64,000 nt of DNA from Pseudomonas sp. UMAB-08 (GCF_900095225.1 NZ_LT607414.1:270033-334032); one strand, 5' to 3'; counted from the stretch's first letter, positions 35,324-44,582 are shown. Numbers and translations are program-made. The notes: a model not told the origin generated them from the sequence alone.

Positions 35324-36445
35324 ATGCAAGTAATGATTCTGGAAGATGATCCCTGGATCGCTGACATGCTTAAGCAGATTGTCCTGAGTATTTGCCCGGA
35401 TGCGCCAATAGATCTCTTTAGCGAGGTGCTGGACGCCGACGAGGCGTGCAAGCGAACGTCTTATCAGTTAGTGCTCGCGGACTGGAGCCTCTCCGATTCG
35501 ACCGGTGTCCGCCTGCTTCAAACCCTTCTAAATAATCGCCCCGCGCCTCTGGTAGTTGTTACTGGCCGTGCGGATCGAGAGAATGTGCTGGCTGCGCGCT
35601 CACTAGGGATTAGTACCTTTATTAGTAAGCCCTTCCAGGTACCGCGTGTAGTGGCTCGCCTGAAAAAGCTATTACCCGACAGTACAGAACGCTCACGCGC
35701 ACCGCTGACGGAGCAAGACTTCATTGCCTTCCTTGGTAGCCTGTCCGCTGCGGAGCTGGATATACCCCTGCTGAGCAATGTCAAAGACACACTTCAACTG
35801 ATCCTCAAAGGTGAAGAACTGGACCTGCGCGAACTTGTCGAGAGCTGGCAGTATGACCCGGCCTTGAGCGCCCATCTGGTCGCCGCGTCCAACAGCAGTG
35901 CCTATATCGGCGCTGGCCACCCCTATATGAGCCTGCCCGAGGCTTTGCAGCGTCTGGGCGGGCCGACCAGTTTGAACATGGCCTTGTGCCTGGCGTTGCG
36001 CCAGGCTAACGAGCAGAGCAGTCCTTTGGTGCAGACGCTGGCCCAGGTCCATCTGAACGACGCAGAAGCACTCAGTGATCGAGTCACGCGCTTGGCGCGG
36101 GAGTCCGGGGTTGATCCCGCGCCGCTCCAGTGCGCGGCCTTGCTGCACCGCATAGGAGAACTCTGCGTGGTCTATCAGGCTCAAGCCTGGGAGCACAAAG
36201 GCCACAGCCTCAGCGAGAGCGCACTGACGCAAGCCATGCGCGAGTTCAGCAACCCCTTTGCCATCAGCCTTAAAGCTCACTGGGGGCTGCCCATGGCCCT
36301 GCGGGACCTTATTGGCGCAGTCTACGTCCTGCCGCCAGCGCAATTTCGTCGAGAAAAAGTGCTTATGCGTTTGGCCGCAGCAGAAATCAATGGCGAGGAA
36401 CCGCGCAGCCTGGAGCGCCTGCGACGCCTTGCGGGCCTTGCCTGA
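35324..36445 (+). CDS. Response regulator with HDOD output domain
   Basis: The 373-residue protein has a receiver domain at 1-125 (ILEDDPWIADML, phospho-Asp53 in LADWSLSDS, Lys in FISKPFQVP) and an HDOD domain at about 140-340 (LVAASNSSAYIGAGHPYMSLPEALQRLGGPTSLNMALCLAL). HDOD proteins act in signalling, often with cyclic-di-GMP enzymes. It converges with a diguanylate cyclase gene only 6 bp away, which suggests but does not prove a common pathway. No kinase partner is adjacent. AAGGACGCAGC precedes the ATG. Confidence 0.88.
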   Translation: MQVMILEDDPWIADMLKQIVLSICPDAPIDLFSEVLDADEACKRTSYQLVLADWSLSDSTGVRLLQTLLNNRPAPLVVVTGRADRENVLAARSLGISTFISKPFQVPRVVARLKKLLPDSTERSRAPLTEQDFIAFLGSLSAAELDIPLLSNVKDTLQLILKGEELDLRELVESWQYDPALSAHLVAASNSSAYIGAGHPYMSLPEALQRLGGPTSLNMALCLALRQANEQSSPLVQTLAQVHLNDAEALSDRVTRLARESGVDPAPLQCAALLHRIGELCVVYQAQAWEHKGHSLSESALTQAMREFSNPFAISLKAHWGLPMALRDLIGAVYVLPPAQFRREKVLMRLAAAEINGEEPRSLERLRRLAGLA

Positions 36446-36451
36446 TACGAC

Positions 36452-38098
36452 TCACGGGGTCGTCTTCGACCCTCGCTGATCGGCAGATAACTCGTTCGAT
36501 ACCACAGTCAGGGCCTGTTCCGGCTGATGCAGCGCACTGGCTAAAACGACCCGATTACGGCCCGTTTGTTTTGCCGTGTAAAGCATGTTGTCTGCCATCT
36601 TCAAAACGTCGTCGACGCTGCCAGAGCTTAGCGGCCAGTGCGCAACACCCAGAGAGATAGTGATCGGCCCAACGGGGTCCATCCGCGCATCTTCTACTTG
36701 CTGTCGCAGACGCTCAGACACTCGCAGGGCTACCTCGGGTGACGTAGCTGGCAATAGGATAAGAAACTCTTCGCCACCCACCCGGCAGAGCACATCACCC
36801 TCTCGGGTATTGACACGCATCAACACCCCCAGGCGTCTGAGCACCTCATCACCTGCATCATGACCATAGCTATCGTTGACCCGCTTGAAGTGGTCGATAT
36901 CGAGTGCCACGACAGCGAAAGGACGACGTTCGCGCTCCAATCGCTCTAATGCAATATCGAGCACGCGACGGTTATGCAGCCCAGTGAGTGAGTCTGTCTG
37001 CGCATCGCTAGTGAGTTTGCCGATCTTTGCGTGTAATAACCGTATGCCGACGAGCATCACGTGCTTGATTTGTGTTGATTCGTAGTACCACGATTTCACG
37101 CGCGCAATGCGCTCTGCCGCACCGGGTGACTCCATCTCTTGGGCACTGTCGGCCAGCTGCAACAGGGGGCGGGCAATCAGGCGTGCGAGCCACCAAATGA
37201 CGATAAAACCCAGCACACTGAGCGGCAGCGTATTACGAAGTACATCCAGCATCAGATCATTAAGTGCGGTCAGTGTTGTATCCGTCTGCTTTTGCGCCAC
37301 GATGCCCCAATGCGCTGAGGGCACGCTCGCATAACCGGCGAGCATATCGATGCCCTGACTATTCAGAAGGCGTTGTTTCCCGCTCTCTCCACGGATCACG
37401 GCCTCAATGGCCGGATTGTCACGCACCACCTGACCTACCCGCATCTGATCAGGGTGATACAGCAGTCGCTGGTTCTGATCTACCACGTAAATATAAGAGC
37501 CATCGTGATAATACTGCGCACCCAGCAAATCGTCCAAAATGCTCTTGTGCTTGAGATAAATTGTACCGCCGATGTAACCCAGGTAATGACCCTCACGATC
37601 AATGATCGGATGGGATATGAACACCACCAGGTTACCCGCAACAGAGACGTAAGGTTGGCTGATGAGTGGACGGCGCTTACTCAACGCCTCGACAGCACCG
37701 GGCGTGTTCAGCTTTCGCCCTTTGATTGGCAATGTTTCGGGCGAGACCGCACGCAACCAACCCTCTGCATCCGTAATCGCTATCGAGTTGAAGCTATTGG
37801 TCTGTAGCCGTAACCGGGTGGTCTCGCTTTGCAACGCTTGCGGATTATCAAGCTGCTCACTCAATAACCCGGCGCTGTAGGCCAACTGCTGCGTCACGGT
37901 AGTAAGAAACACTTCGGTGCTATTGGCCAGCTTGGCTGCATACACACGGTTGGATTCCAGCGTGCTGTCAATGAGCAACTGGCGCTGTACACAATAGCTT
38001 GCATACAGACTGTTGGTGAGCGTGAGAATGGCACTGAAAAACGCCAGAAAGAGAATCAGTCGTCTTAAGTTAATGCGAAAAAGGTGCTTGATTGACAT
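36452..38098 (-). CDS. Cache-domain diguanylate cyclase
   Basis: The 548-residue membrane protein has TM1 near 12-32, a periplasmic double-Cache-like sensor to about residue 285 (GWLRAVSPETLPIKGR, YLGYIGGTIYLKH, YVVDQNQRLLYHP), TM2 near 288-312 and a HAMP-like linker. A GGDEF domain closes the protein with SLTGLHNRRVLD, DIDHFKRVNDSYGHDAGDEVL and the active-site GGEEF. An inhibitory RxxD site (REGD) sits five residues before it. It should make cyclic-di-GMP and be product-inhibited. The signal is unknown. Confidence 0.9.
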   Translation of the reverse strand: MSIKHLFRINLRRLILFLAFFSAILTLTNSLYASYCVQRQLLIDSTLESNRVYAAKLANSTEVFLTTVTQQLAYSAGLLSEQLDNPQALQSETTRLRLQTNSFNSIAITDAEGWLRAVSPETLPIKGRKLNTPGAVEALSKRRPLISQPYVSVAGNLVVFISHPIIDREGHYLGYIGGTIYLKHKSILDDLLGAQYYHDGSYIYVVDQNQRLLYHPDQMRVGQVVRDNPAIEAVIRGESGKQRLLNSQGIDMLAGYASVPSAHWGIVAQKQTDTTLTALNDLMLDVLRNTLPLSVLGFIVIWWLARLIARPLLQLADSAQEMESPGAAERIARVKSWYYESTQIKHVMLVGIRLLHAKIGKLTSDAQTDSLTGLHNRRVLDIALERLERERRPFAVVALDIDHFKRVNDSYGHDAGDEVLRRLGVLMRVNTREGDVLCRVGGEEFLILLPATSPEVALRVSERLRQQVEDARMDPVGPITISLGVAHWPLSSGSVDDVLKMADNMLYTAKQTGRNRVVLASALHQPEQALTVVSNELSADQRGSKTTP

Positions 38099-38623
38099 AC
38101 GCCAGCGCTCGGGCGGACACCCCGTTTAAACGTTGCGCCCTCAAATTATTTACGACAGAAAACACTCATCTGCCACTGTGTATTGGTCCCGACTGAGCAC
38201 ATCAGAGCTGTCGATATTCGCCGCCGCTGAAGCGGTTCTTGAATAGCACTTGAGTCGTAACTTTCTACGCGTGTAGCACGTGGTTAGCGCGTATAAATAA
38301 TTGTAGCCAGCGTTCCTTGGGATGGCTTTACGATATCACTATACTGCGCTGGGTTATACCTATTTCATACTTCATATATCATCATTACACATACTCAGCC
38401 GACTGCATTTTGACGCCAATGATTAAGACGTAATAATTGGATCCAATCCTGTCTCGCCGCCGCAATCAATATGCACTCCGCGAACCAAGTGCTATTCACG
38501 GAAGTTATATGAATATGGCAACTTGTCGCCCGACGAAGTATCAAACCCGCTTCCGATGAAACGTTTAAGCCCCTCTTTATTTTATTAACGTTATCAGTGA
38601 ACACCCAGTAAAGTCAGACTTCT
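38099..38623. other. AT-rich intergenic region upstream of the diguanylate cyclase
   Basis: This 525-base gap is noticeably AT-rich from about 38270 to 38430 and contains no supported gene; a 69-codon reading on the minus strand (38395-38604) lacks a ribosome site and homology. It must hold the cyclase promoter. Confidence 0.5.
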
Positions 38624-39958
38624 TCATGGCCGCGCAAGCACAAACTGCACCCTAACTTCAAAGCCATCCTGTTTGTCTGTTGCGGGGGATGCGAGGCTCA
38701 TTGTCGCCTCGACGCCTCGAACAATCGTTTGCGCAATTGCCAGTCCAAGACCGGAGCCGCTGGCCTCGCTGTTGCCTCGTACGAAGCGCTCGGTGAGACG
38801 CTCCAGAACCTGCGCAGGCACTGTCGAGCCCGCATTCACGACCTTTAAAAGCGCCTGACTCGACAAGCTCACCTCAATCGGCTGATCCGGCGCGCCATGC
38901 TTTAAAGCGTTCTCGATCAGATTGCGTAAAAGGATGGCGAAGGCGTCCGGGTCAATCGTTGATAACACTTCACCCTCCGCAGGCAGCGCTAAGTTAATCC
39001 GCTGCCCGGCAGTAGCGTTCAACTCTTCCGCTACATGGGCCAGCAGCGGGATAAGGTCTTGCGGGGCTTCAGATAGAAGCCCGCCCCCTTCGGCCTTGGC
39101 CAGTTGCATGAGCTTTTCCGAGAGCCGTGCCAACTCACGAAGCGAAGCCTCGATCTTTGCCGCGCGCACCTGCAATGGTCCGTCAGGCGCCTCGCGACGT
39201 AACCGCTGCATCTGCGCCAATGCCGCCGCCAATGGGGTACGTAGCTCATGGGCACTATTGGCCGTAAAGCTGCGCTCAGCCTCCAGTGCCCGACGCAGTC
39301 GCTCCATCAGATGATTGACCGCTTCGGCCAGCGGATCGATTTCTGCGGGCAATTGAGACACTTTAATGGGGGATAAATCGCCGACCCCACGGGTCTCGAT
39401 TGCGCGACGGTAAGCCAGGACGCTACGCAGACTGAAGTGAACCAATAACCAGGTTCCCAACAAGCTGATCGGGATGAGTATCAGCAATGGCAGGAGCAAC
39501 GCGAGTAATGCTTCCTGCGCTGCTTCCCGGCGATGCGCCAATGGCTCGGCGACTTCGATAAAAACTGTTTCGCGCTGGGCGCTGACGGCATACAGGCGGT
39601 ACTTGCCGGTAGTGGTAAAGCCCTCCATCGGCTGGGCATTGAATACACTCGGATCGGCATCGTGAGACTGCAACAACGTATTGCCCCTGGCATCCCGCAC
39701 CAGATAGGTGAGGTATTCCTTATGCTCTCTCAGCCCCTCGATATGTTTCGACTCGCGAGACTCGCCACGATTACTGATTTCGAGTACGGCCAGGGGCAAA
39801 ATCCGCTGCGCAGTTTCCTCCAGAGCGCTGTCGAAGGCCTCATTCAGCTCATGTTGCACAACCAGCCAGGCACCCGCTGTGCCCCCCAGCCAAAGCAATG
39901 TCATCCCCAGCGTCAGCCCAAGCCCCAGACGTTTTTGCAAACTGAAGGTAGTCTTCAT
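38624..39958 (-). CDS. Sensor histidine kinase, QseC-like
   Basis: The 444-residue kinase has TM1 at about 12-34, a periplasmic domain to about 165, TM2 at about 166-188 and a HAMP linker. The HisKA phospho-His is in SFTANSAHELRTPLAAALAQ, and the HATPase has NLIENALKHG and GSGLGLAIAQ. Its start overlaps the stop of the upstream OmpR-type regulator (39955-39958), so the pair is coupled. Facing it across 276 bp is the DUF2271/PepSY/ApbE operon, whose promoter shares direct repeats with that of this system, suggesting that operon is its target. Confidence 0.9.
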   Translation of the reverse strand: MKTTFSLQKRLGLGLTLGMTLLWLGGTAGAWLVVQHELNEAFDSALEETAQRILPLAVLEISNRGESRESKHIEGLREHKEYLTYLVRDARGNTLLQSHDADPSVFNAQPMEGFTTTGKYRLYAVSAQRETVFIEVAEPLAHRREAAQEALLALLLPLLILIPISLLGTWLLVHFSLRSVLAYRRAIETRGVGDLSPIKVSQLPAEIDPLAEAVNHLMERLRRALEAERSFTANSAHELRTPLAAALAQMQRLRREAPDGPLQVRAAKIEASLRELARLSEKLMQLAKAEGGGLLSEAPQDLIPLLAHVAEELNATAGQRINLALPAEGEVLSTIDPDAFAILLRNLIENALKHGAPDQPIEVSLSSQALLKVVNAGSTVPAQVLERLTERFVRGNSEASGSGLGLAIAQTIVRGVEATMSLASPATDKQDGFEVRVQFVLARP

Positions 39959-40614
39959 AGGGGCATCAGCCGGTAGCCCATACCGCGGACGGTTTCAATC
40001 AAATCGCGCCCCAACTTCTTGCGCAAACGACTGATGTACACCTCGATAGTGTTGCTTTCGATCTCGGCACCGAACGCGTACAGGCGCTCTTCGAGCTGCG
40101 ATTTCGACAGCAGCGCGCTGGGGCGCTGAATGAAGGCTTCCAGTAGAGCCCATTCGCGCGCAGTCAGATCCACAAGGGTGCCGACACGCTGAACGGTGCG
40201 AGCCGTCATGTCGATGACCAGCTCTCCCACTTTCAGCTGTGGATTGGGATTACCGCTGTAACGTCGCGCGACGGCGGCAACCCGGGCAGACAACTCAAAC
40301 AGATCGAAGGGTTTTACCAGGTAGTCGTCGGCCCCCGCATTCAAACCGGCGATGCGTTCGGATATCTGGTCTTGAGCCGTAAGGATGATCACAGGCGTTA
40401 CATCGCCAGCCGACCGCTGCTTGCGCAGGAAGTCCAGTCCGCGCCCGTCCGGGAGCATCAGGTCCAGCAAAATGAGGTCATAGGCAGTGGTTCGTACGCT
40501 CGTCTCAGCGTGATCAAGCCGTTGCACCCAGTCCACCGCATGGCCGTCATCGGCAATTTGCTCACGCACTGCGTCCCCCAGCCCCACAGCGTCCTCAACC
40601 AACAAAACCCGCAT
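39955..40614 (-). CDS. OmpR-family response regulator
   Basis: The 219-residue protein has a receiver domain (LLVEDAVGLGDAV, phospho-Asp51 in LLDLMLPDGRG, Lys in YLVKPFDLFE) and a winged-helix DNA-binding domain (LTAREWALLEAFIQRPSALLSKSQLEERLY, VYISRLRKKLG). It precedes its QseC-like kinase with a four-base overlap. TTCAGGT direct repeats spaced 11 bases lie both upstream of this gene and upstream of the divergent DUF2271 gene, as expected for an autoregulated OmpR-type factor. Confidence 0.92.
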   Translation of the reverse strand: MRVLLVEDAVGLGDAVREQIADDGHAVDWVQRLDHAETSVRTTAYDLILLDLMLPDGRGLDFLRKQRSAGDVTPVIILTAQDQISERIAGLNAGADDYLVKPFDLFELSARVAAVARRYSGNPNPQLKVGELVIDMTARTVQRVGTLVDLTAREWALLEAFIQRPSALLSKSQLEERLYAFGAEIESNTIEVYISRLRKKLGRDLIETVRGMGYRLMPL

Positions 40615-40661
40615 ATCAACCCCTTCTGTATTCGTTACCAGCGCTGCACGTTAACGGCTGC

Positions 40662-40715
40662 ACCTGAATAAAACCTGAAGTACCGCTTTGAGCACGATTC
40701 AGGTGGCTGTCAGGG
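40662..40715. promoter_or_regulatory. Direct-repeat boxes upstream of the OmpR-type regulator
   Basis: On the minus strand 40679-40662 reads TTCAGGTTTTATTCAGGT, two TTCAGGT half-sites 11 bases apart. A looser plus-strand copy, TTCAGGTGGCTGTCAGGG, is at 40698-40715. Eleven-base phasing is normal for OmpR-family dimers. Confidence 0.6.
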
Positions 40716-40760
40716 AGTCTCGCTAGGGTATGCGACAGAAACTCAAGCAGGAGAGAAATC

Positions 40761-40808
40761 ATGTTCAGCAACCCAAGCGGCCTTGTCCCACAGCTGAAAA
40801 CTACCTGA
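40761..40808 (+). CDS. Possible 15-residue leader peptide or gene remnant
   Basis: ATG at 40761, preceded by a strong GGAG seven bases upstream, starts a 15-codon frame (MFSNPSGLVPQLKTT) ended by TGA at 40806. It lies in the leader region of the DUF2271 operon. There is no proof of translation; the ribosome site is the only support. Confidence 0.3.
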   Translation: MFSNPSGLVPQLKTT

Positions 40809-40826
40809 TCAACTTTTTTTCACGCC

Positions 40827-40844
40827 TTCAGGTTGCATTCAGCT
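40827..40844 (+). promoter_or_regulatory. Direct-repeat box upstream of the DUF2271 operon
   Basis: TTCAGGTTGCATTCAGCT has half-sites 11 bases apart. It matches the box in front of the divergent regulator gene at 15 of 18 positions, and ends 46 bases before the DUF2271 ATG. Confidence 0.6.
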
Positions 40845-40890
40845 AGCGAGGCCAGTATTCCGCCACAACGCTCTAACAGGAAACCCCACC

Positions 40891-41361
40891 ATGAAAATGA
40901 TTGCTGCTGCAGTGTGTCTCGCCGGTGCCGTCGCCCTGCCAGGGTTAGCCCAGGCGCGTGAAGTGACCTTGACCACCCAGTTAAAGAACTACAACGGCAA
41001 CGATGCTTATCTGGCGTTTTATGTCACCGATGCCAATGGCAACTATCAGAAAACCCTCTGGGTCGCCGGCAAGAAAGCCAAGTATTACAAACACCTTCCT
41101 GACTGGGCTCGCGGCAGCGGCTTGAAGTCCAGTGAGTTTGACGGGGTCAGTGGTGCCAGCGTCGGTAGCGGGCGCACCCTGAAAGTCAGTGTAGAACTGG
41201 CTGACACCCTGATTGATGCGGGCTATCAGATCCGCGTCGACAGCGCTGTCGAGAACAAACGCGAGGTTCGCGCTGACGTTGTCGTGCCGCTGACGACTAA
41301 AGATGCAGGCAAGCCCGCAACCGGCAATGGTTATGTAGAAACCTTTACCTACGACATGTGA
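40891..41361 (+). CDS. DUF2271 periplasmic protein with FMN-attachment motif
   Basis: The 156-residue protein has a signal peptide (residues 1-22, ending GLAQA before REVTLTTQL) and a DUF2271 domain. DGVSGAS at residues 84-90 fits the D-x-x-[ST]-G-A-[ST] consensus at which ApbE attaches FMN to a Ser/Thr; Ser90 is the predicted site. A PepSY-flavoreductase and ApbE follow in the same operon, so this is probably the periplasmic flavin carrier of an electron-transfer chain. The final electron acceptor is unknown; ferric chelates are a fair guess. Confidence 0.88.
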   Translation: MKMIAAAVCLAGAVALPGLAQAREVTLTTQLKNYNGNDAYLAFYVTDANGNYQKTLWVAGKKAKYYKHLPDWARGSGLKSSEFDGVSGASVGSGRTLKVSVELADTLIDAGYQIRVDSAVENKREVRADVVVPLTTKDAGKPATGNGYVETFTYDM

Positions 41362-41386
41362 CTTCGGCACCTATTGGAGGCTGAAC

Positions 41387-43612
41387 ATGCTTCGCCAGTT
41401 TCATTCACTGCCTGGCCTTATCGCTGCCCTGCTGGTTATGGTATTGGCCATCAGCGGCGCGATCCTGTCAATTGATCCAGCCATAGAACGAATGAACGCA
41501 ACTGTGCCCGCAGTCGGCCAATTGAACGTTGCCGAACTGGCGGGCCGGGTGGCACATACCTATCCAGCGGTTGAACAAATTCGGCGCAGCGCTTCTGGCT
41601 CTATCATCGTTTACTACAACCAAGACGGTCAGGCGGGTGCCGAGCTTGTCGACCCCACGACCGGCCAGGGTATTGCGCCCTATGCACCGTCAGCATTCTC
41701 ACGCTGGGTGAAAGACTTGCACAGGTCATTGTTACTGGGCACGCCCGGCCATGCGATGTCGGGTATTGGCGCCTTGGTGATGCTGATCCTGTCAGCCTCC
41801 GGCGCTGCATTGCTGGCAAGACGCCTGGGCGGCTGGAGACAGATCCTGCGCCCGCTGCAGGGCAGTTTCAGCCAACGCTGGCACGCTGAAGTCGGGCGCT
41901 TCGCGATCCTCGGTCTGCTGCTATCCGCGTTGACGGGGATGTACATGTCAGCGGTGATGTTCGAGTTCATTCCTGACGGAACCCAGCAGGAGCCTGCTTT
42001 CCCGAGCACCATGAGCGGCGGTCCGGCAGCGCCTGTCGAGACGTTGCCTGCGCTGCTGGCGACCGACCTTAATGATCTGCGCGAGCTGAACTACCCCAGT
42101 CCCGGCAACCCGACGGATGTGTTCTCGCTGCACACCGCCCAGGGCGACGGTTTTGTTGATCAAGCCAGTGGCGCGCTGCTGTCTTACCAGGCTCATGACA
42201 ACGCCCGTGATGCCTATGAGTTCATCTACCAGCTGCATACCGGCGAAGGCCTCTGGTGGCTTGGCCTGTTACTCGGCACTTGCGCGCTGAGCGTGCCGTT
42301 GATGAGCGTCACAGGCGCCCTGCTCTGGTGGCGCCGCCGTCAGTCGATGCCACATATCAGTCACAACAGTGGCGCACAGTCCGCTGACACGGTGATTTTG
42401 GTGGGCAGCGAAAACAACAGCACCTGGGGTTTTGCGAAAACGTTGCATGAGGCATTGAACCAAGCGGGGCACCGTGTGCACACCGCCACCATGAACCAAC
42501 TGGCGACTGAGTACCGCAGTGCCGAGCGCCTGTTTATTCTGACCGCAACTACCGGCGACGGCGACGCACCAGCCTCCGCCAGACAGTTTCTCAAACGACT
42601 GGCGAACGTACCGGTAAAACCGGGCCTTGGCTTTGCCGTGCTGGGCTTTGGCGACAAACAGTTTCCGAGCTTTTGTCAGTTCGCCAAGGACACGCAAGCC
42701 GCCATGCTTTCACGGGGCTGGCCTCAGTTGCTTGAACTTGAAACCATCAATCGACAATCAAGTCAGGAGTTCACCCGTTGGGGGCATGCCGTCGGCCAAT
42801 TGATCGGCCATGAACTGACGCTTGTGCGCACGCCCAGCCGGCCGCAAACCCGTACCTTGCAACTGGTGGAGCGCGTGGAATACGGCGAACAGGTCAAGGC
42901 ACCCACGCACATTCTGCGTTTCAAAGCAGTCGCGCCCTCGCCAGCACCGAGTTGGCTGGCCCGCCTGCGCAAGGGGGATGGGTTGCCTCATTTCGAAGCG
43001 GGTGATCTGGTCGGGATTCTGCCGCCCGGAAGCATGCTGCCCCGGTTCTACTCGCTGGCCAGTGGGTCAACCGATGGCATTCTGGAAATCTGCGTGCGCA
43101 AGCATCCTGACGGCCTGTGTTCCAGCCTCCTCCATGACGTGCCGATTGGCTCGCTGATTGAGGCATTCATACAGCCCAATCCAGACTTCCGCCCTGCCTC
43201 CGGGAGCGCTCCGGTCATTCTCATCGGTGCGGGCACGGGTATCGGCCCTTTAGCAGGCTTCATCCGTAACAACACCGCCAGACACCCGATGCACCTGTAT
43301 TGGGGGGGGCGCAACCCGGCATCGGACTTCCTCTATGAGCCACAGCTCAATGGCTACCTGGCAGACCAGCGACTCACCGGGTTGCAAGCGGCTTTTTCAC
43401 AAGTGCAGGACCGCAGCTATGTACAAGACCGAATCATCAGCGACGCCCTGCAGATGCGTCGTTTGATTGAAAAAGGCGCTCAGGTATTGGTGTGCGGCAG
43501 TCGCGAAATGGCGAAAAGCGTGATGCGCGCACTCGATGAAGTCCTGGCACCGCTTAACCTGACCGTGCTGACGCTCAAGGCACAAGGACGCTACCGTGAA
43601 GATGTCTACTGA
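41387..43612 (+). CDS. PepSY-domain membrane flavoreductase (sulfite-reductase-flavoprotein-like)
   Basis: The 741-residue protein joins a PepSY-associated membrane part (residues about 1-325; helices near 8-30, 125-145, 172-192, 288-315) to a flavodoxin domain (TVILVGSENNSTWGFAKTLHEAL, TATTGDGDAP). An FAD/NAD(P)H reductase domain follows (LPRFYSLASGS, GAGTGIGPLAGFIRNN, YVQDRI, VLVCGSREMAKSV). Electrons would move from cytoplasmic NAD(P)H through FAD and FMN across the membrane to a periplasmic acceptor, here probably the flavinylated DUF2271 protein. It starts 26 bp after that gene and overlaps apbE. Confidence 0.9.
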   Translation: MLRQFHSLPGLIAALLVMVLAISGAILSIDPAIERMNATVPAVGQLNVAELAGRVAHTYPAVEQIRRSASGSIIVYYNQDGQAGAELVDPTTGQGIAPYAPSAFSRWVKDLHRSLLLGTPGHAMSGIGALVMLILSASGAALLARRLGGWRQILRPLQGSFSQRWHAEVGRFAILGLLLSALTGMYMSAVMFEFIPDGTQQEPAFPSTMSGGPAAPVETLPALLATDLNDLRELNYPSPGNPTDVFSLHTAQGDGFVDQASGALLSYQAHDNARDAYEFIYQLHTGEGLWWLGLLLGTCALSVPLMSVTGALLWWRRRQSMPHISHNSGAQSADTVILVGSENNSTWGFAKTLHEALNQAGHRVHTATMNQLATEYRSAERLFILTATTGDGDAPASARQFLKRLANVPVKPGLGFAVLGFGDKQFPSFCQFAKDTQAAMLSRGWPQLLELETINRQSSQEFTRWGHAVGQLIGHELTLVRTPSRPQTRTLQLVERVEYGEQVKAPTHILRFKAVAPSPAPSWLARLRKGDGLPHFEAGDLVGILPPGSMLPRFYSLASGSTDGILEICVRKHPDGLCSSLLHDVPIGSLIEAFIQPNPDFRPASGSAPVILIGAGTGIGPLAGFIRNNTARHPMHLYWGGRNPASDFLYEPQLNGYLADQRLTGLQAAFSQVQDRSYVQDRIISDALQMRRLIEKGAQVLVCGSREMAKSVMRALDEVLAPLNLTVLTLKAQGRYREDVY

Positions 43613-44582
43613 CTATCAGCCCTCCTCTGCCGAACGGCACAGCCTCAGCGGAGAGACCATGGGCTCGCGCTATACCGCGCTGTTCTATGCCAAGCCAGAG
43701 GTGGACCTGGCTGCCATTGGCAAGGGTCTGTTCGAGGCTGTCGACAAGGTGGATCGGCAGATGTCGACGTGGAAGCCAGAATCAGACCTCAACGTGCTAA
43801 ACGCTGCGCCCGAGAATGAGTGGTGTGCCCTGCCCAAAGAGCTGACCACCGTACTGACAACCGCTTTACGTATCAGTCAGCAATCCAACGGCGCATTTGA
43901 TATCGCAGTGGGCGATCTGGTGAATGCCTGGGGCTTTGGCCCCGGCGAGCGTCAACCCACTGCACAACAGATCAGCGCGCTAAAACACCAGGTGCGGCTG
44001 CCTGCAACGCAAGCACTCGAGATAGATGCGCTTCGTGGTCAGGTCCGTAAACGTGCAGCAACGACGCTTGATCTCTCAGGTATTGCCAAAGGCTTTGGCG
44101 TGGATGAACTGGCACGCTGCCTGGACAGCTGGGGAATAACTAACTACCTGGTGGGGATTGACGGCGAAATGCGCTCACGCGGGCTCAAACCTGACGGGCA
44201 GCCCTGGGTGGTTGCCATTGAAAGGCCTCGCCGGGGAGTTCGCGAAGTCATGGGCGTGATGGAACTCAGCGACGCGGCCATTGCTACCTCCGGAGACTAT
44301 CGGCATTGGGTCGAAGTTGATGGCCAGTTGTACTCACACACCATGCACCCTTCGCTTGGAACACCCCTGACCAATAAACTGGCTGCAGTGACCGTGGTTG
44401 CATCGAGTTGCATGCTCGCCGATGCATGGGCCACTGCACTGATGGTACTCGGCGAAGAGGCCGGTCCTGAACTGGCACAAGCGCGGGGCATGGACGCATT
44501 GTTCGTATTACGTGAAGGGGAAGCGTTCAGGGAAATATCCATTGTTGCCGGGCGCATTCAGACGACCCTTGAAACTCGCTAA
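43596..44582 (+). CDS. apbE: FAD:protein FMN transferase
   Basis: The 328-residue protein has ApbE motifs GETMGSRYTALFYA, DRQMSTWKPESDLNVLN, GAFDIAVGDLVNAWGFG, TTLDLSGIAKGFGVDELA, YLVGIDGEMRSRG, and SHTMHPSLGTPL, with C-terminal ADAWATALMVLG. It moves FMN from FAD onto Ser/Thr of target proteins. The GTG at 43596 (AAGGA seven bases upstream) overlaps the preceding gene's stop by 17 bases; the ATG at 43602 is the alternative. No signal peptide or lipobox is visible, although its apparent target has a Sec signal. Flavinylation before export, or an unrecognised export route, needs explaining. Confidence 0.93.
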   Translation: MKMSTDYQPSSAERHSLSGETMGSRYTALFYAKPEVDLAAIGKGLFEAVDKVDRQMSTWKPESDLNVLNAAPENEWCALPKELTTVLTTALRISQQSNGAFDIAVGDLVNAWGFGPGERQPTAQQISALKHQVRLPATQALEIDALRGQVRKRAATTLDLSGIAKGFGVDELARCLDSWGITNYLVGIDGEMRSRGLKPDGQPWVVAIERPRRGVREVMGVMELSDAAIATSGDYRHWVEVDGQLYSHTMHPSLGTPLTNKLAAVTVVASSCMLADAWATALMVLGEEAGPELAQARGMDALFVLREGEAFREISIVAGRIQTTLETR

